Source of the DNA: Lingula anatina
Lineage: Eukaryota; Brachiopoda; Lingulata; Lingulida; Lingulidae
Length of the DNA stretch: 64,000 bases
Assembly: GCF_001039355.2 (NCBI RefSeq)
Contig: NW_019775513.1
Span: 348,647-412,646, forward strand
Direction: 5' to 3'
Notes under the pieces: model-generated
Database searches by the model: none
The model's input: only the letters and a program-made list of their open reading frames with translations
Told to the model about the DNA's origin: nothing
Program-made: the position numbers and the translations under genes
Part shown: one piece after another, positions 34,081 through 58,200 of the stretch
Layout: every line of letters begins with the position of its first letter
Numbering within the stretch: the stretch's first letter is position 1

Positions 34081-35459
34081 ATGGACGCTTTTCTAGGAAA
34101 ATGGATCGCCATAAAGGATGACGTAGACTGGACGCCATTCATGAAGGCGGCTGGTACGTTAAAACATGCACTACTTCACTAGAAATTCAACAAGTTTCCA
34201 CAAAAAATGAATAAAATGAATAATTATCCGAAGAAATGGTCTATTGGGTAAAGAAAAGAGTGCTAGGGAGCGATAAATATTTTGACATTCAGATTGAACA
34301 ATAATTTAACCATCATTCAATCAAAATCCCAAAATATCAGAGAGAAAACTAAGCTTTTGTTGCAGATCTTGTCACCAAACACAATAAGCAAGCCTAGCAC
34401 TGTGGGAAGCTGCAACATTTGCAGCACCATTTTTAATTGATTACGCCACGTCTCCATCGCAAACCGGCCGTCTGTTAAATGTTCTGGGCATTTATAAAAA
34501 CGAAATACAAAACACAGACCTTCTATCTCTGCTCTTTTTCTGTAGGCATGACCGAAGATCAAATCCAATTCTTCATAAAAAACGACAAGGAAAATGATAC
34601 CAAAGTCACCTTTAGTCAAGAAGGAGATAAGTACGTCTATCACTCCGACTCTGGTCCAATGACATACACAATCCAGTTTCAGCTTGGAAAGCCTTTCGAC
34701 GTGAAGCTGAAGGAGGGCATGGGTGTCAAGGTAAGGAGGCATACACCCAACCTAAGTGTCTGGTATTCCAGTGTCTTCTTCCATTTTTCACGCACTAGAC
34801 AAACCAAAAAATATTATACTCCTTTTGCCATTTAACCCATTTTGATCGAATGGCGAGGAGGGGTGTGATCCAACCGGAAAACCTGCAAATATACTTTATT
34901 GGTTCGTAAAAAAGACATATATATTCAGTCATTAAGTTACATAAGTAAATCTATACATGCCACAATATGTTTTTACACATTAAAATTCTTGTTGCATTGA
35001 TGTTGTCGTCATCTAGTACTATTTAACAATTATGCATTTCTAGGGTGTAACTACTTTTGAGAATGGGCAGTTAAAGACGGAGTCGCAAATGACAAATTGC
35101 AAACCTACTTCACACATCAGAACAGTTAGCGGTGGTAAAATGAAAATTGTAAGACTCTCTCTCTCTTCGTTCCCTTCATAATTGTCAATATATAAATATA
35201 ATAATGTTATTTCCATTTTCTTAACCTTTTACATTGCATGATAACTCATAAACGGCCAACTTTGTTGTTGGTTGTCAAGGTGACTCTTTATTTTCAAATG
35301 TTCAAATAAGACAAAGCAAAAACGTTCCAAATTCCTGTCGCGTATATTATCAAGCGTCCCCCATTGTCGAATAGAAAGAAATAAAATCATAGGATTCTCT
35401 ATTTCTAGGTTTCAACGGCCGGTAATGTGACACTTGCTAGAGAATTTCAAAAGATGTAG
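34081..35459 (+). CDS. Fatty-acid-binding protein (iLBP family), gene 3
   Basis: Exons 34081-34153, 34546-34730, 35044-35148 and 35409-35459 give 137 residues. It starts MDAFLGKWIAIKDDVDWTPF and keeps FQLGKPFDV, but is otherwise the most diverged of the three. Its second exon is three bases longer and its C-terminal motif is R-E-F. Intron positions match genes 1 and 2. An AATAAA signal at 35659-35664 is a likely polyadenylation site. Earlier divergence, followed by a later duplication giving genes 1 and 2, is the simplest history. Confidence 0.92.
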
Positions 35460-38400
35460 GTAACCGCCGAGGCTTCAGATACGACGAACAGGAAAATAAT
35501 TGTTGATACGTGTGCATGCATGTTAGTCATGTTGTTTTCTACAGAGACCAGTACACGTTTTTGAAGGAGCCTACATCTCTTTTATTGCTAAATACTAAAA
35601 GCGCACAATCTTTTTTTCGCGACTCCAACAGTCCCTAGTCAGCCTAGACTCCCCAAGAAATAAAGGCGGCTTTGTTCACACTAGACGCGTGACTCACGAG
35701 CAAACTGACAAAGTTAAATCACTTTGAAGCATGTCACCCAGGCACAAGTCGGTGGATTGAGCAATGTCTATTAGTTTGCATTCCTTGCTGTTATCCAAAG
35801 AACACACATTACTCAGCGCACTTATTTTGTACTTTGTAAGCGCTATCATGTGTTTGTTTTGCCCCAGACAGTGAAGATTGTGAGTTCATGGTGATGGTAT
35901 ATTTTCCATCCGTGTCAAAGCCACGACCCTGACATTGTATGTATGCAGCAAATACTCAAAACGTGAGGATTTGAAATTGCTTGAGAATTCTCTTTTTGTA
36001 ACGTCGGTCCACTAGATAAATAAATTGAAATGAATGTGAGTCGAGATTTTTCGTATTCAGTTGTGATTGAATATAATGTGAAAAACTGACATGTTTTGTG
36101 TTCTTTCGTTACATTTTTACATACGTTTTTTTTTTATCAAGATTTGACATTTTAGAAGACTTAAAGCAATCTTTTAAAATCGCCAATCAAAATATCTCCA
36201 AAACAATATAACATTATAGATATCTTATTTTCATAATGTTGGAAGAGTTGTCTATTCTGACTACCTGAGATTGCCTTGACACACTATTTAGGAACACGAT
36301 CTGACCATTGGCCTAGATACACTGTGGTATCACCAAGAATACGTCAAGGAGAAACCAGCGTTGCCAGGAATGGTAGTCCTAGGAATCGAAGCCAGTAGTT
36401 CCAAATGATAAATAAAGGTTAGGGTTAGTCGGAGTATCTGGGTTAGTATATGGGACGAATGTCACCTGTGCAAAGAAATTGGGAGAGGAGAACTGTTCCC
36501 AGCGGACTACCATTCCTGTCACACTGGTACGGCAATGATCCCAAACGTCTTGCCTCTCGTGAAATACCGAGGGGATTACAGCCTTTATGGAGCAAGAAGA
36601 AAAGATGGTTACTGTGTCATATTCATGATTAATTTATAAATAATCTTCTCCAAATGACATCATAGTGAATAAAATGTAAATCAATGTGGCATTTTTCAAA
36701 CAAAACTGAATTGTGTCCTGTTTAGCTGACAAGCGTTATTTAAGTTATTCATTCACTGCGTCTGTTGCACTAAATGTCAAAAAACAGTACAAGCACACCT
36801 ATTCATACTGTAAATTTACTCAATGACGTAACCCTATGAAAAAAAAATCCAAATAGGCTACCTTTCTAAAAATGGCGGCCAGAGCAGAAAAAGCTAAGAA
36901 ACTTGATAGCGAGTGACAAACCTGGTCATTGCAATACTCGTCATTACAGTATCAGGAAAATAATGGTAGCATTGGACGGTTCGGGTAAAAGGCGTGAGGG
37001 AAAGGGGGAGGGGATTGATAGCTTGAAAGAGTCCATGCAATGTATATAATTTGGTCGCTTTTTCTGTATAGTATTTCCTTCACGCCCGATGCCTACATCA
37101 ACTTATTAATTTAAAACACTGCTAAACGTATTTTCCAGACAGCTATTTTTTCTAATACATTGGTCTCGAATAAGGCATATTTTAGAAAAATTATGGCAAT
37201 CAATCAGTAAAATCGCTTCATCTTTATTATAGCCCATTTGACACAAGTCAACATGTATTGGCAAATGTAATATTGCTGAAACTGGTCAAATATTACCAAA
37301 CAAATAATAATCAACACAAATTACGAAAGCATCCGCTTTCTTTATCGCGTTTGTCCACAACATACTGAAAGCAAACACCAACAAGACTTCTTAAAATGAA
37401 TGTGACTTAATCGATCCAATCTAATAACAAAGTTTCTGAAGCTTCCAGTATTTGTTCTGTCGATATAAGGGGCACGTCCAGTAATACCGTCAAATACAGT
37501 AGGGACCAAACAACGGAAACGGCGGCCACGTCTAAAATTGACAGAAATGGAATGTTACGACATGTTGTTGTTCGTGTACTAAGTGTGTTAATTATTTCAT
37601 GTCTGTGACATACTCAGAGATATAGCACATAGGTAGCTCGTTCAAACAGAGATATGGCACACAAGCCGCACACAGAGATACAGCACATAATTCAAGTATA
37701 TCCTATAATATAAAAATTAAAATAAGCCATTCAATAATTTTGTAACAGACTACTAGCGCACCTGGTGGTAATAGAGTAGCTCAAGTACAAGGACACAGCG
37801 CGCCATCAGGGGCATAAAATGCATAGACGGGGGGGGGGGGGGAGGGGGGCTTATCTTATCTTATTAATAATAATGGTATCGGATGGATAAAGGACGCACC
37901 GAATTTAAGTAGCTGACAACTTAAACCATATCCATAATGATGAAATGAAATTTCTGCACGCACTCGTCATACTAGCATTTTATGGTATTGCCTCTGACAT
38001 ACGGCACTATTTTGAATCAACGGCTCCAAAATCCTTCATCCAATGTCTGAATGAAGTGCAGTGGAGTTTCCTCTGTAATCTCTTCTGCACACATGTATGT
38101 AGACTGTTTTAATCTATTTTCCTATCAATGCGCCTTGACCTGTGCCAGGGATATATTCTCTCAAACATCTGAAGTATGATCACTTTCTTTGCTTTCGGTT
38201 AAGTGACACTCGACAGGTTAGGCGGGCACCGTTATCAAGACGTTGGATTACAAACTGTCATCTGGTCAAGCTGCTGTATGTACTGGTCACGCCCCTGAAC
38301 GAAATGTGCCTGTGAGACCTACGTGTAAATAGTACAGAACATCCCTCTCCTGAACTAAAGTATAATTGTTAGGCCGAGATTGTGGCACAGTTTATGAGGG

Positions 38401-39537
38401 AACAACGACTCTACAAAAGGCACCAATTTCGACTATCATTTTTGCTTTCAACCTTAAGTATTTGAACGAAAAAAGGTATATACTAGGGGCAATATCATAC
38501 CGGTATAGTGCTATCTATTTAATGAAATGTCGCCTAATTAAGACGTAAATTCGGAGAAGGAATAATTTTAGGTAGTAGGTTTTCCCTTATGAGACCTTAG
38601 CCCAACGCACCATATGAACATAGTTCTGCGTTAGGTTATATTAAAAAATTTTACTTTGTCTTTGGCTTTAAATTAAGGAACAGCAATTGTACATGTATTA
38701 CTTTATTTTAATTTTATCCAAAATGTTGTACATATGTGAGCTATGATCCCTTGACACATTGGAATTTTATGTTCAATTTAGTAACAAGAAGCAAATAATT
38801 TGATTACCTTTGGTAAGCTAAAATATAAGATAAGATTTTTAAAATCCATCATCTTTCAGTGTTGTCATTCTGACAACAATCACACCACATATCAATAAAT
38901 TGATTTCACTAATCAATAATGCATTCACTTGTCAAAAGACAAATTTGACATCATAATTTTTATAAAATGATACAATATCATTCATAAAAAGTACTATGCA
39001 TAATACGAGATGATTCAAATATAAATTCACCTACATACATTAGTACTTTTTGTGTTCAGTTATTGAAGAATCATCAATTCATGTTCTTAGATCAAGTACA
39101 CATTTACTACTCATGCTTGCTTCTGTATATGTTACTTAGTTAATTTTTTTAAACAAACAATAGATGAAAAACAATAACCATTAATTGGCAATAAAGATAT
39201 ATAAACCAAGTTAAGTATTTGCGAGAAGACCCTCTAACATTTAAATGTTACCCCAAGCATGTTACGCCAATGATGTAGAATGTGGAATAGCTTTTTTAAA
39301 GAAAATACTCAGATACATGTTCATATCCAAAACCTAGTATACTCTTTTATATATATTATATATTGCTGTTTTTTGTGTGGTATGCGTGTTTGACACACAA
39401 TTTTTTTCAATTCCCATATACACATTATTACCACATATTTTCTGTAATTTCAAATTGAATTCTTCAGTAGTATGAAGAATATGTAGTCTCCCACTGGAAG
39501 ATTTGTGTCCTTTTAAATACAGTTCTTCAGTGTTAGT
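35460..39537. other. Intergenic region between convergent FABP3 and MTHFD1
   Basis: About 4 kb without a credible coding exon on either strand. It holds FABP3 3' UTR, a 154-bp TIR element at 36365-36518, a poly-G run near 37829-37848 and A+T-rich DNA that includes the MTHFD1 3' UTR on the minus strand. Short open frames here have no family resemblance. Confidence 0.6.
36365..36518 (+). mobile_element. 154-bp MITE-like element, copy 1
   Basis: Exact 15-base terminal inverted repeats (CAGGAATGGTAGTCC) bound 154 bases. A second copy of equal length occurs inverted at 54613-54766. The interior carries GGTTAGGGTTAG. A short peptide MGRMSPVQ is open in both copies, but only because the DNA is repeated. 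Confidence 0.8.
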
Positions 39538-51056
<11,519 letters not shown>

Positions 51057-51130
51057 GGTCGTAGGTCCTCCTCCGATAAAACAACCCACGTGAATTTTTG
51101 GCCTTGACCTTTTATGACCTACTTTCACTG
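51057..51130 (-). promoter_or_regulatory. MTHFD1 proximal upstream motifs: E-box and DR4
   Basis: Just upstream of the start, CACGTG lies at 51087-51092. The minus strand of 51105-51120 reads AGGTCA-TAAA-AGGTCA, a direct repeat with a four-base spacer. The surrounding phrase resembles the reverse complement of part of the 146-bp satellite unit. Function is inferred only. Confidence 0.35.
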
Positions 51131-54100
51131 TGCCGTTCAGAAAGGGGTGTGGTCATTGTGACAGGAGCGCATGAACAGGGTTATGCTATTTCTTTTAGTC
51201 CTGGGATACAAGTCCCAGGGCACGCATTCCTAGTAATGGGAATCCTAAGGCAGACATGGATAGGATTTTATGTCCGAAGATCGATGGTCAAAAATAACAG
51301 CGTGAGGTAAATGAATGCAAGTTCGCTACACTAACATACTAGTACGTGCCTACTGGTACGTGCGGTAGGCTATTAATGCAAGTCCTAATAGGAGGTGCAT
51401 TACCAAAATTGAAGTACACATACGCAAATGTTATATGAATGATTAGATTTATAGATACTATATTTTAGGTATACCAAGTTTTTGTTGAATTTCATGAAAT
51501 TGACATCTTATTTCCATATTTTGTGACAAATTATTTTTCGATATAAGGGTGGGGAAGGGGCTATGTACTTTAAATTTAATTTAATAAAGTAACAAAAACA
51601 AATATCCCAGCTGTTTTTATTCATTTATATTTTGTTTTATTTTTCCTCTACATCGCCTTTTTGATTGCTGGCATTTACGCTGGTTTGAAATGAGGGAAAC
51701 GTCACAAGCGAAACGAGGGAAGAAACACAAAAACAATTGTCCCATCCCCTTTAGCAAAACCGTTGATAGATCTTGATACACCAGTGCCCGGCAATTCTTA
51801 CAAAGAGCTTCTGAGCTCAATGTATAATTCAATTAGGCGATACAATTTCTCGCATTACTGCGCCCCTTTTTTGCACTGATCTTTCCTGCACTTACTTCCG
51901 TAGTCCAAGTGAGCGAGCCTCGGAGGGTCTATCAGGGATAATCAAAGATCTTTTAAAGTAAAAATTGAACATCTGAAAAAGATTTTACGTCCCGCCTTTT
52001 ATTGCGGGATTGCGGCTAGTTGCAGGAGTACCATGTAGGCCTTCTGCGTAGATCTGCGTAATTGTAAGATGAAAACACATGTAAGACCCACAGAGCTCAG
52101 CTGCAGTTTATTATTGTTTAAAAAATCTTATGGTTTTTTATACATGACATGTATATTTAAACTTTTGAATCTTGTAATTCATTTTCACACAATCTACATC
52201 TTCATCCGTTCGTCTATCTAATTTTCTACTTAATTATTGCACCAAAAAAAACCCCAGAAAATACTAATGTGACGGTGCTAAATTTGTGTATGCTGTCAGC
52301 AGGCGCTTAAACGTGTATTAACAAGCATTTTGGATCGGGGAGCACCGCAAATACAATAAATAACATGACAGACCAATTATAATGACACTTGGGAGTATAA
52401 ACGAGGCTTGCTATAGAGGCTGACGTATAAGTATTGTATGTGACAACGGTTATACGTACAACTTTGAGCGTATGGAATCACCCCGTTTCCCGCCTATATA
52501 AATAAAAATATAAGATATTGTTTTTGAACATGATCAAAACATTTCATCTCTTTCCGGGTATGCAAGACTATATTATTTGCCTACGCACTCGAGACGTATA
52601 GGCCTACGATATAAATCTAACGAACATCTTGCGTTTGTACATGTATGCGAATGGGTAATTTTTCCGTATTCATACGTTAGTGCTCTACGCTGGGTGTTTA
52701 CACTGGGAATGTGTCCAATGCATTTCTTATTTCCGTGTTCCTGGTCTTATCTTCTGTGTTCTTGTTTGAAAAGTTCTTCAAACAGTGCATTTCGGACGTG
52801 GTGATTTTTGCCTTCAAGTGTTTTCTTTAGAGCCCAGGTCCGGAACTTATGTGTTTAAATATAATTTTCTTCTTGAGAGACTTTCAGCTCACAAGTAAAG
52901 CAATGGCTCGATCTTTTCAATGGACAAAAATGATCCAACTTTCAGAAACAATTTTATAATCACAATGTCAGAATGTGTATTTTTAAGAATAGCATTTGTG
53001 GTGCGTTTACTGTATAGGATAGAACAATAGAGTAGCTTCAATAGGAACGTACCGATTTTAAGAAATTATTATTTATAAAATACAGTATCTGTAAAATTCA
53101 CAATTTCCTCTGTTGAAAAGATAGAGTAATTATTGTAACTGACTTTGATGGGTCAAGCTTTAGCGCTTTTCTCTTTGCGAAAGACCTGAAGACAGATGAA
53201 GGCAGAGGTGACCAAACGGTATTGTTAGGTCATCTCCATGTTGCAATAAAATATTTGGAAATTAATTTTTAAGGGGTGAACTGTTCATATACTACATTAT
53301 ATTACTTAAATATAACCCACAGCATGAACTTTCGTGTTTTATTAAATCCATACGTGCACTTCCTACACTGAAATAATACCCGAAAAAACAACTATGTTTG
53401 TAGGAACGTCGCTTTTTTTTAATTTTTGTTTCTCTTTTATGAACTCATTTTGAAATGGATCGTATACGGCATTCTGTGACTGTTCACAAGCTGTGCACAT
53501 TTCTATTCTGCGAAGAGAATCTTTTCTGGCCTTTGTTAGAGATTTACTACATACACGCATGTAAACAGGACGTGACTCCGTTGTCCCATTTCATCATGTA
53601 GTAAAAACAAGAAATCATAAAATGAACGAAGAATTGGATAAGAAATACTAACCCTTATCAATTCATAAAAGAAATATTCATCCTTATCAATTGATAAAAT
53701 ACATAATCCGCGAGTCAAGCCACAAGTACTTCTGGCGGGATGCGCAATCACAGAAATGTGGCATAGCGGTTGTTGCAAGTACCAATACAAAAGGACTTTG
53801 AAATTGTCGAATTGGTTCAAAATAAGAAAACAGTATCTTTAGATTTATACTTTATTATGTATTATTTAATAAGGATATCTGATGAGTTAACCAGGAGTTT
53901 CCTGGCCGCTACTGAGAACATTTTGCTTTATCAGACTTTTTTCTATTTCTTTGAAATTATTATCGGGGAAGGGAAAAGAGATCCTCAAATTTGGCTTGAA
54001 GACCTGAATGTTAATATTGTATTGTACGAAAATTGTATATTGTATGAATGAATATATATAACTTAAATCCATCTTAAAATAACTATAGACCGGAGAACTA

Positions 54101-54612
54101 AATTACAATATTTCCGTTTACATGAAAGCATAAATATCACATACCACTCACACAAAAAAAACTTCGTTACCGTCTCTGACCTAAGTATAGTTAAACAGGC
54201 GCGCTGCAATACCTTCTGCGTGCAATCTCGTTAAGTGAATGTCCTGTTCATCAGTGGCGACGGAACTTTAAGTTTAGGATTTGTTGCTCGTACCTTGCAA
54301 TTAATAAATTATAAACCTACAATCAGCTAAGATCAGCATAATTCTTTCAGAATGCAACTATTGTACAAACACAGATAATAATGAAGCTTACATTTCGTGA
54401 TAGTGACATTAAGTAGGAAAAAACATATTGGTCTTAAAGATGAACAGCGTAAGATTTTTTTGAGACAAACCCATACTTATTTTCCTGGGGCAAGCAATAT
54501 TTTTCATACTGACCAACCCGTGATACTCTTTCCACGTCACTCGCCATAATTCTGTAACAATCTGGGAAATTTTAAAAATCGCCATCACATCCAACACTGA
54601 CATGGGGTGCAA
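51131..54612. other. Intergenic region upstream of MTHFD1
   Basis: About 3.5 kb of A+T-rich DNA lies between the MTHFD1 start and the glypican 3' end. I see no exon with splice sites and family resemblance. Any further 3' exon of the glypican should lie here or in the region just after it, but I could not recognise one. Confidence 0.5.
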
Positions 54613-54766
54613 CAGGAATGGAAGTCCGCTAGGAACCGCAGGCCGTTCCCCATTACTTTGTACAGGTGACATTCGGCCCATATACTAATCCCAATGCTCC
54701 AACTAACCCTAACCTGTACTAATCATAGGGGAGCCCGGTCTTCCACTCCTAGGACTGCCATTCCTG
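54613..54766 (-). mobile_element. 154-bp MITE-like element, copy 2 (inverted)
   Basis: Same length and interior as the element at 36365-36518, in reverse orientation. The 15-base ends differ at one position from the first copy (CAGGAATGGAAGTCC and the complement of GGACTGCCATTCCTG), indicating age. Confidence 0.8.
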
Positions 54767-55275
54767 TCACACCGGGTTGCGCGTGATTCTAAACTGTGGT
54801 GGTGAGAATCGTCTGGAGAAGATAAATTAAATAATTTTTGGCGGCATTAATTCATGACATTTATCTGTTAAAAGCTCTGGATTTCTTGTTCTCGGATAAG
54901 TTCAACAAGAAATGGTTTGTGTACTTTACCTATGTTTAAATTCTTACACTTTGTCCCTGTAATGCAGACTCTTTAGTCAACCCTTCAGATTGCTTTTCAT
55001 ATAAGAGGCTCGAAAATTCAGTTTATATGAAAAGCAGATGTATAAATTTCTTTTATAGCAGTCCAGCAGCTTCTGTACTTTGACTGATGTGATTTTAAAC
55101 TGAAAATTTCTGGGCAGTTAATGTTACGAAGGGTTATAGCGACCCTCTCTCTTTCTTGATTGCACTAGCACATAATGCAAAACAATCGTTTTTCTTCTTC
55201 TTAATATGACCACGCCTTGCTGAAGTTGCCTTTCATTTGCCAACATTTTCCATCGGTGGTGTTTCCATACATTTT

Positions 55276-58200
55276 TTACATATCTTCGTCGTCTACTCCG
55301 GACCCGCTGCCACTCTGCGTCTCTGGAAGAATTGAAAAATAAATTGTTAATTCAATCATTTCTTAAAGATAAAGTATATTCCATCTGCTGTATCTTTAAG
55401 CTGCTAAATAATTTTCTATGTGAAACTGTTTTTCTCGTTGAAAAACCCATTCAGTTTAACATTCTAACATTTGGTAACCCTACTGCGGTTTTTTTCACCT
55501 TCATCAGACCATGAACGGTGTACATAACCTTTTACAGGAAATATTTCAATCATTCTCTACATTTTGAAAAACAGAGTTCAACTTAAAGAAGTTTTTAAGC
55601 CATTTTAGCCATATTGTCATCATACCATACTGATATCTTACCAACATCTATTCCGTCTCTATTTTTGCCTTTATGAGTGGCCATTAGAACGTCCGTGATC
55701 TCAACAAGGTCAAGCCTAAGCTGACTGACCATGGCATTGGTGGTCCGCTCATTGACCACTACCTCCGGGTTACTGCGCTGATATATCAAACCTCCGACTA
55801 CTTCGTTCGGAAGATACCTAAAACAGTGGAGGGAATTTCGTATAAAATCGTGCGCAGTAATGATAGAAATCCACCATTGCTCTCCCCTCCCCTTCTCACT
55901 CACGGCAACTGCACTATAGCCGAACAAGCACCAAGACACTCCCTTAGGAGGGCACTTGAAGTAGTGATGGCGCTTTGATTGAAAAGTGACGCAGCTGCTC
56001 TTGGAATAGTGTTTTTTCACTCAAAAACATGCTAAAGCTGCGCTTTTCTATAAACTTTACTGGTAAATGTAGAATGTTGGGGTCTGTTTCACAAGAGAAC
56101 TTCAGAACGAAAGTTACTTATTTTGACCCAAGACAGATCATTAGCAGTATACTTAAATGAAAAATTAGACCTGTTTTATACTAAGAAAGACGTAGGCACC
56201 TTTTAAGACCACCAGTCACTTTTTTCAATGGCATACTGCACGTTTCTGAATATACCAATAATGAAATGTTTCAAAATAAGTTAACACTGAGTCTTGGTCT
56301 AAAATTCTGGTGTGGAGACAGCCCCACGAGGAGTTTGAATGTGTGTGTGTGTGTGTGTGTGTGCGTGCGTGTGTGTGTGTGTGTGTGTGCGTGTGTGTGT
56401 GTGAAGTGGGAGGGGGGGGGCAGCTAAAAGAGGACCTGCTTCATTCCCTTTACTCTGTTATTCCAATTTAACATAAATTCTCATGTTGGTCATAGTCTAC
56501 TATTAAAGTAATAACCTAGACACATGCGTTCCGTTCCAACACTTTTCTTTTTCCGTAAATGGCGCGGCTAGCTGATCACAAATTCGGGAGTGAAGCTGTT
56601 GCCATAGATTCTCCGCGCCTGCCTGAGCTCGTCTCGCTGACTGGAGGATGCTCTCAAACTCGTCTTGTGTCATCATGTCGCGTCTGAATTCGTAAGATGT
56701 CGCGTCTCCCATGGCTCTCTTTTGTCGCCGTCTCAGGAAGGAAGGCAACGGGCCACAAGCTGCGGTAACCTGAGGGTGACACGAATATTCAAGCATCTCA
56801 GAGACAACGCAGACAACAAGTATAACCACGGCATGCAGTGAGAGTTCACATTTAGATCACAATCCTCTTTATTCTGCGATAAAAGGTCAAACAAATCAAA
56901 TATCCTCTTGCTTTCTTTCCATAGCAAGTTATTGAATACAACACGTATATAATGAATCACTTTTCAAAAGCAGAGATCTGAAAAAGAACTCTTTCTTTCG
57001 TAAACCAAGATAGATTTAAGGGTCATTTAGATTGTCGAGGGTACATCAAATATCCAAGGACCTCAAAAGAAATAATTAAAAACGTACAAGTCCTAGGTTC
57101 TTTCAGTTTCAAAATATCACGTAGAGGTTTTCTGCAAGAATCAGAACTAGGACAAAGCAAAGCCTATTTGGATGATAAACCAATAATCCGCAGTGTTGCT
57201 TCAATTTCACGTTTTGAGCAAGTACTGAGGTTATATTCAAAAAATTATGCCCAGGCTTCAGGCAACACGCTAAGTCACGGACAAAGACTATGATATCATT
57301 AGTAATCTAGACAAGGGGCATTTTTTTTCTAATAACAGATTCTCTGTTTATAATAGAGGCAACTGGGCGCCCAAATTTATCTCCCTCCTCGAGACAAGCA
57401 TGCGCCCTCAACAGGTTCTTACCTTCGCCGTTATATTTTCGGAGTTTTCCTGATATGTTAAGATGGCGTCACTGATGTGGATGGCTACAGTGTTCAGGAT
57501 TACGTCAATGTTAAAAACGGACTGAACGCGCGTTTCCAGCATAGCCAGTGCATCTGGGAAAAATTTGAATAAAAGAAAGAGACAATTAAAAATTTTTATG
57601 TAAAGAAACAGTTTACATAATTAGCAGAAAATTCATAGAAAAAATAGAACCGAAAATGTCACGTTTTAATGTGTAAAACAACATATCTTACAAATAGAAT
57701 GCACACACAATTTAGAATCTGTTGGAGGTTTCAGAGTACCGGATTCAAGATTAGCAAAGAGGCACTCTCAGAGTGTAATCTATTCTTTTTCAAATGCTAT
57801 TTCTTATATTCACTACAAGATGAATGTTCTTTTTCAAACCAGTGTCCATCGCACTAGACAAATCTCCAGGGCAAAAAGCACAATCACCTATAAACTTATC
57901 TGACTCATAAGAAAACCTTATATCTACCCCTTCCACTTACCAATATATGTCCTCCATGTCCGTGTCAGTTCCCAATGCTGGGCATAGCACCCCTTCATGA
58001 CGTTCACACAGAAACCCTGACACGGGCGGACGTCACAGCGAGGGCAGAATTGCAACTGTGTCGCTGCCTGCATGCACTCGGCCGTCAGGGGGAGCTGAAG
58101 CGTGTTAAACAAAAGTAGGCCTAAATGCTTTTTCTTCTATGCTTACCCATCAAAGTTTGGTTACATTTTATTTTCAAAGTTATCGTAAGTCTCATGCATT

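Noticed and set aside
36415-36440. Telomeric repeat tract
   Set aside because: Only about two GGTTAG units occur, and they are part of the MITE interior.
36450-36632. Small gene encoding MGRMSPVQ..., with a twin at 54409-54681
   Set aside because: Both frames overlap the two copies of one short TIR element, so the peptide similarity is repeat DNA, not a conserved gene.
52577-54051. Short hydrophobic frames between MTHFD1 and the glypican
   Set aside because: They lie on the wrong strand for a glypican tail, or lack splice sites in the needed phase, and resemble no protein family.
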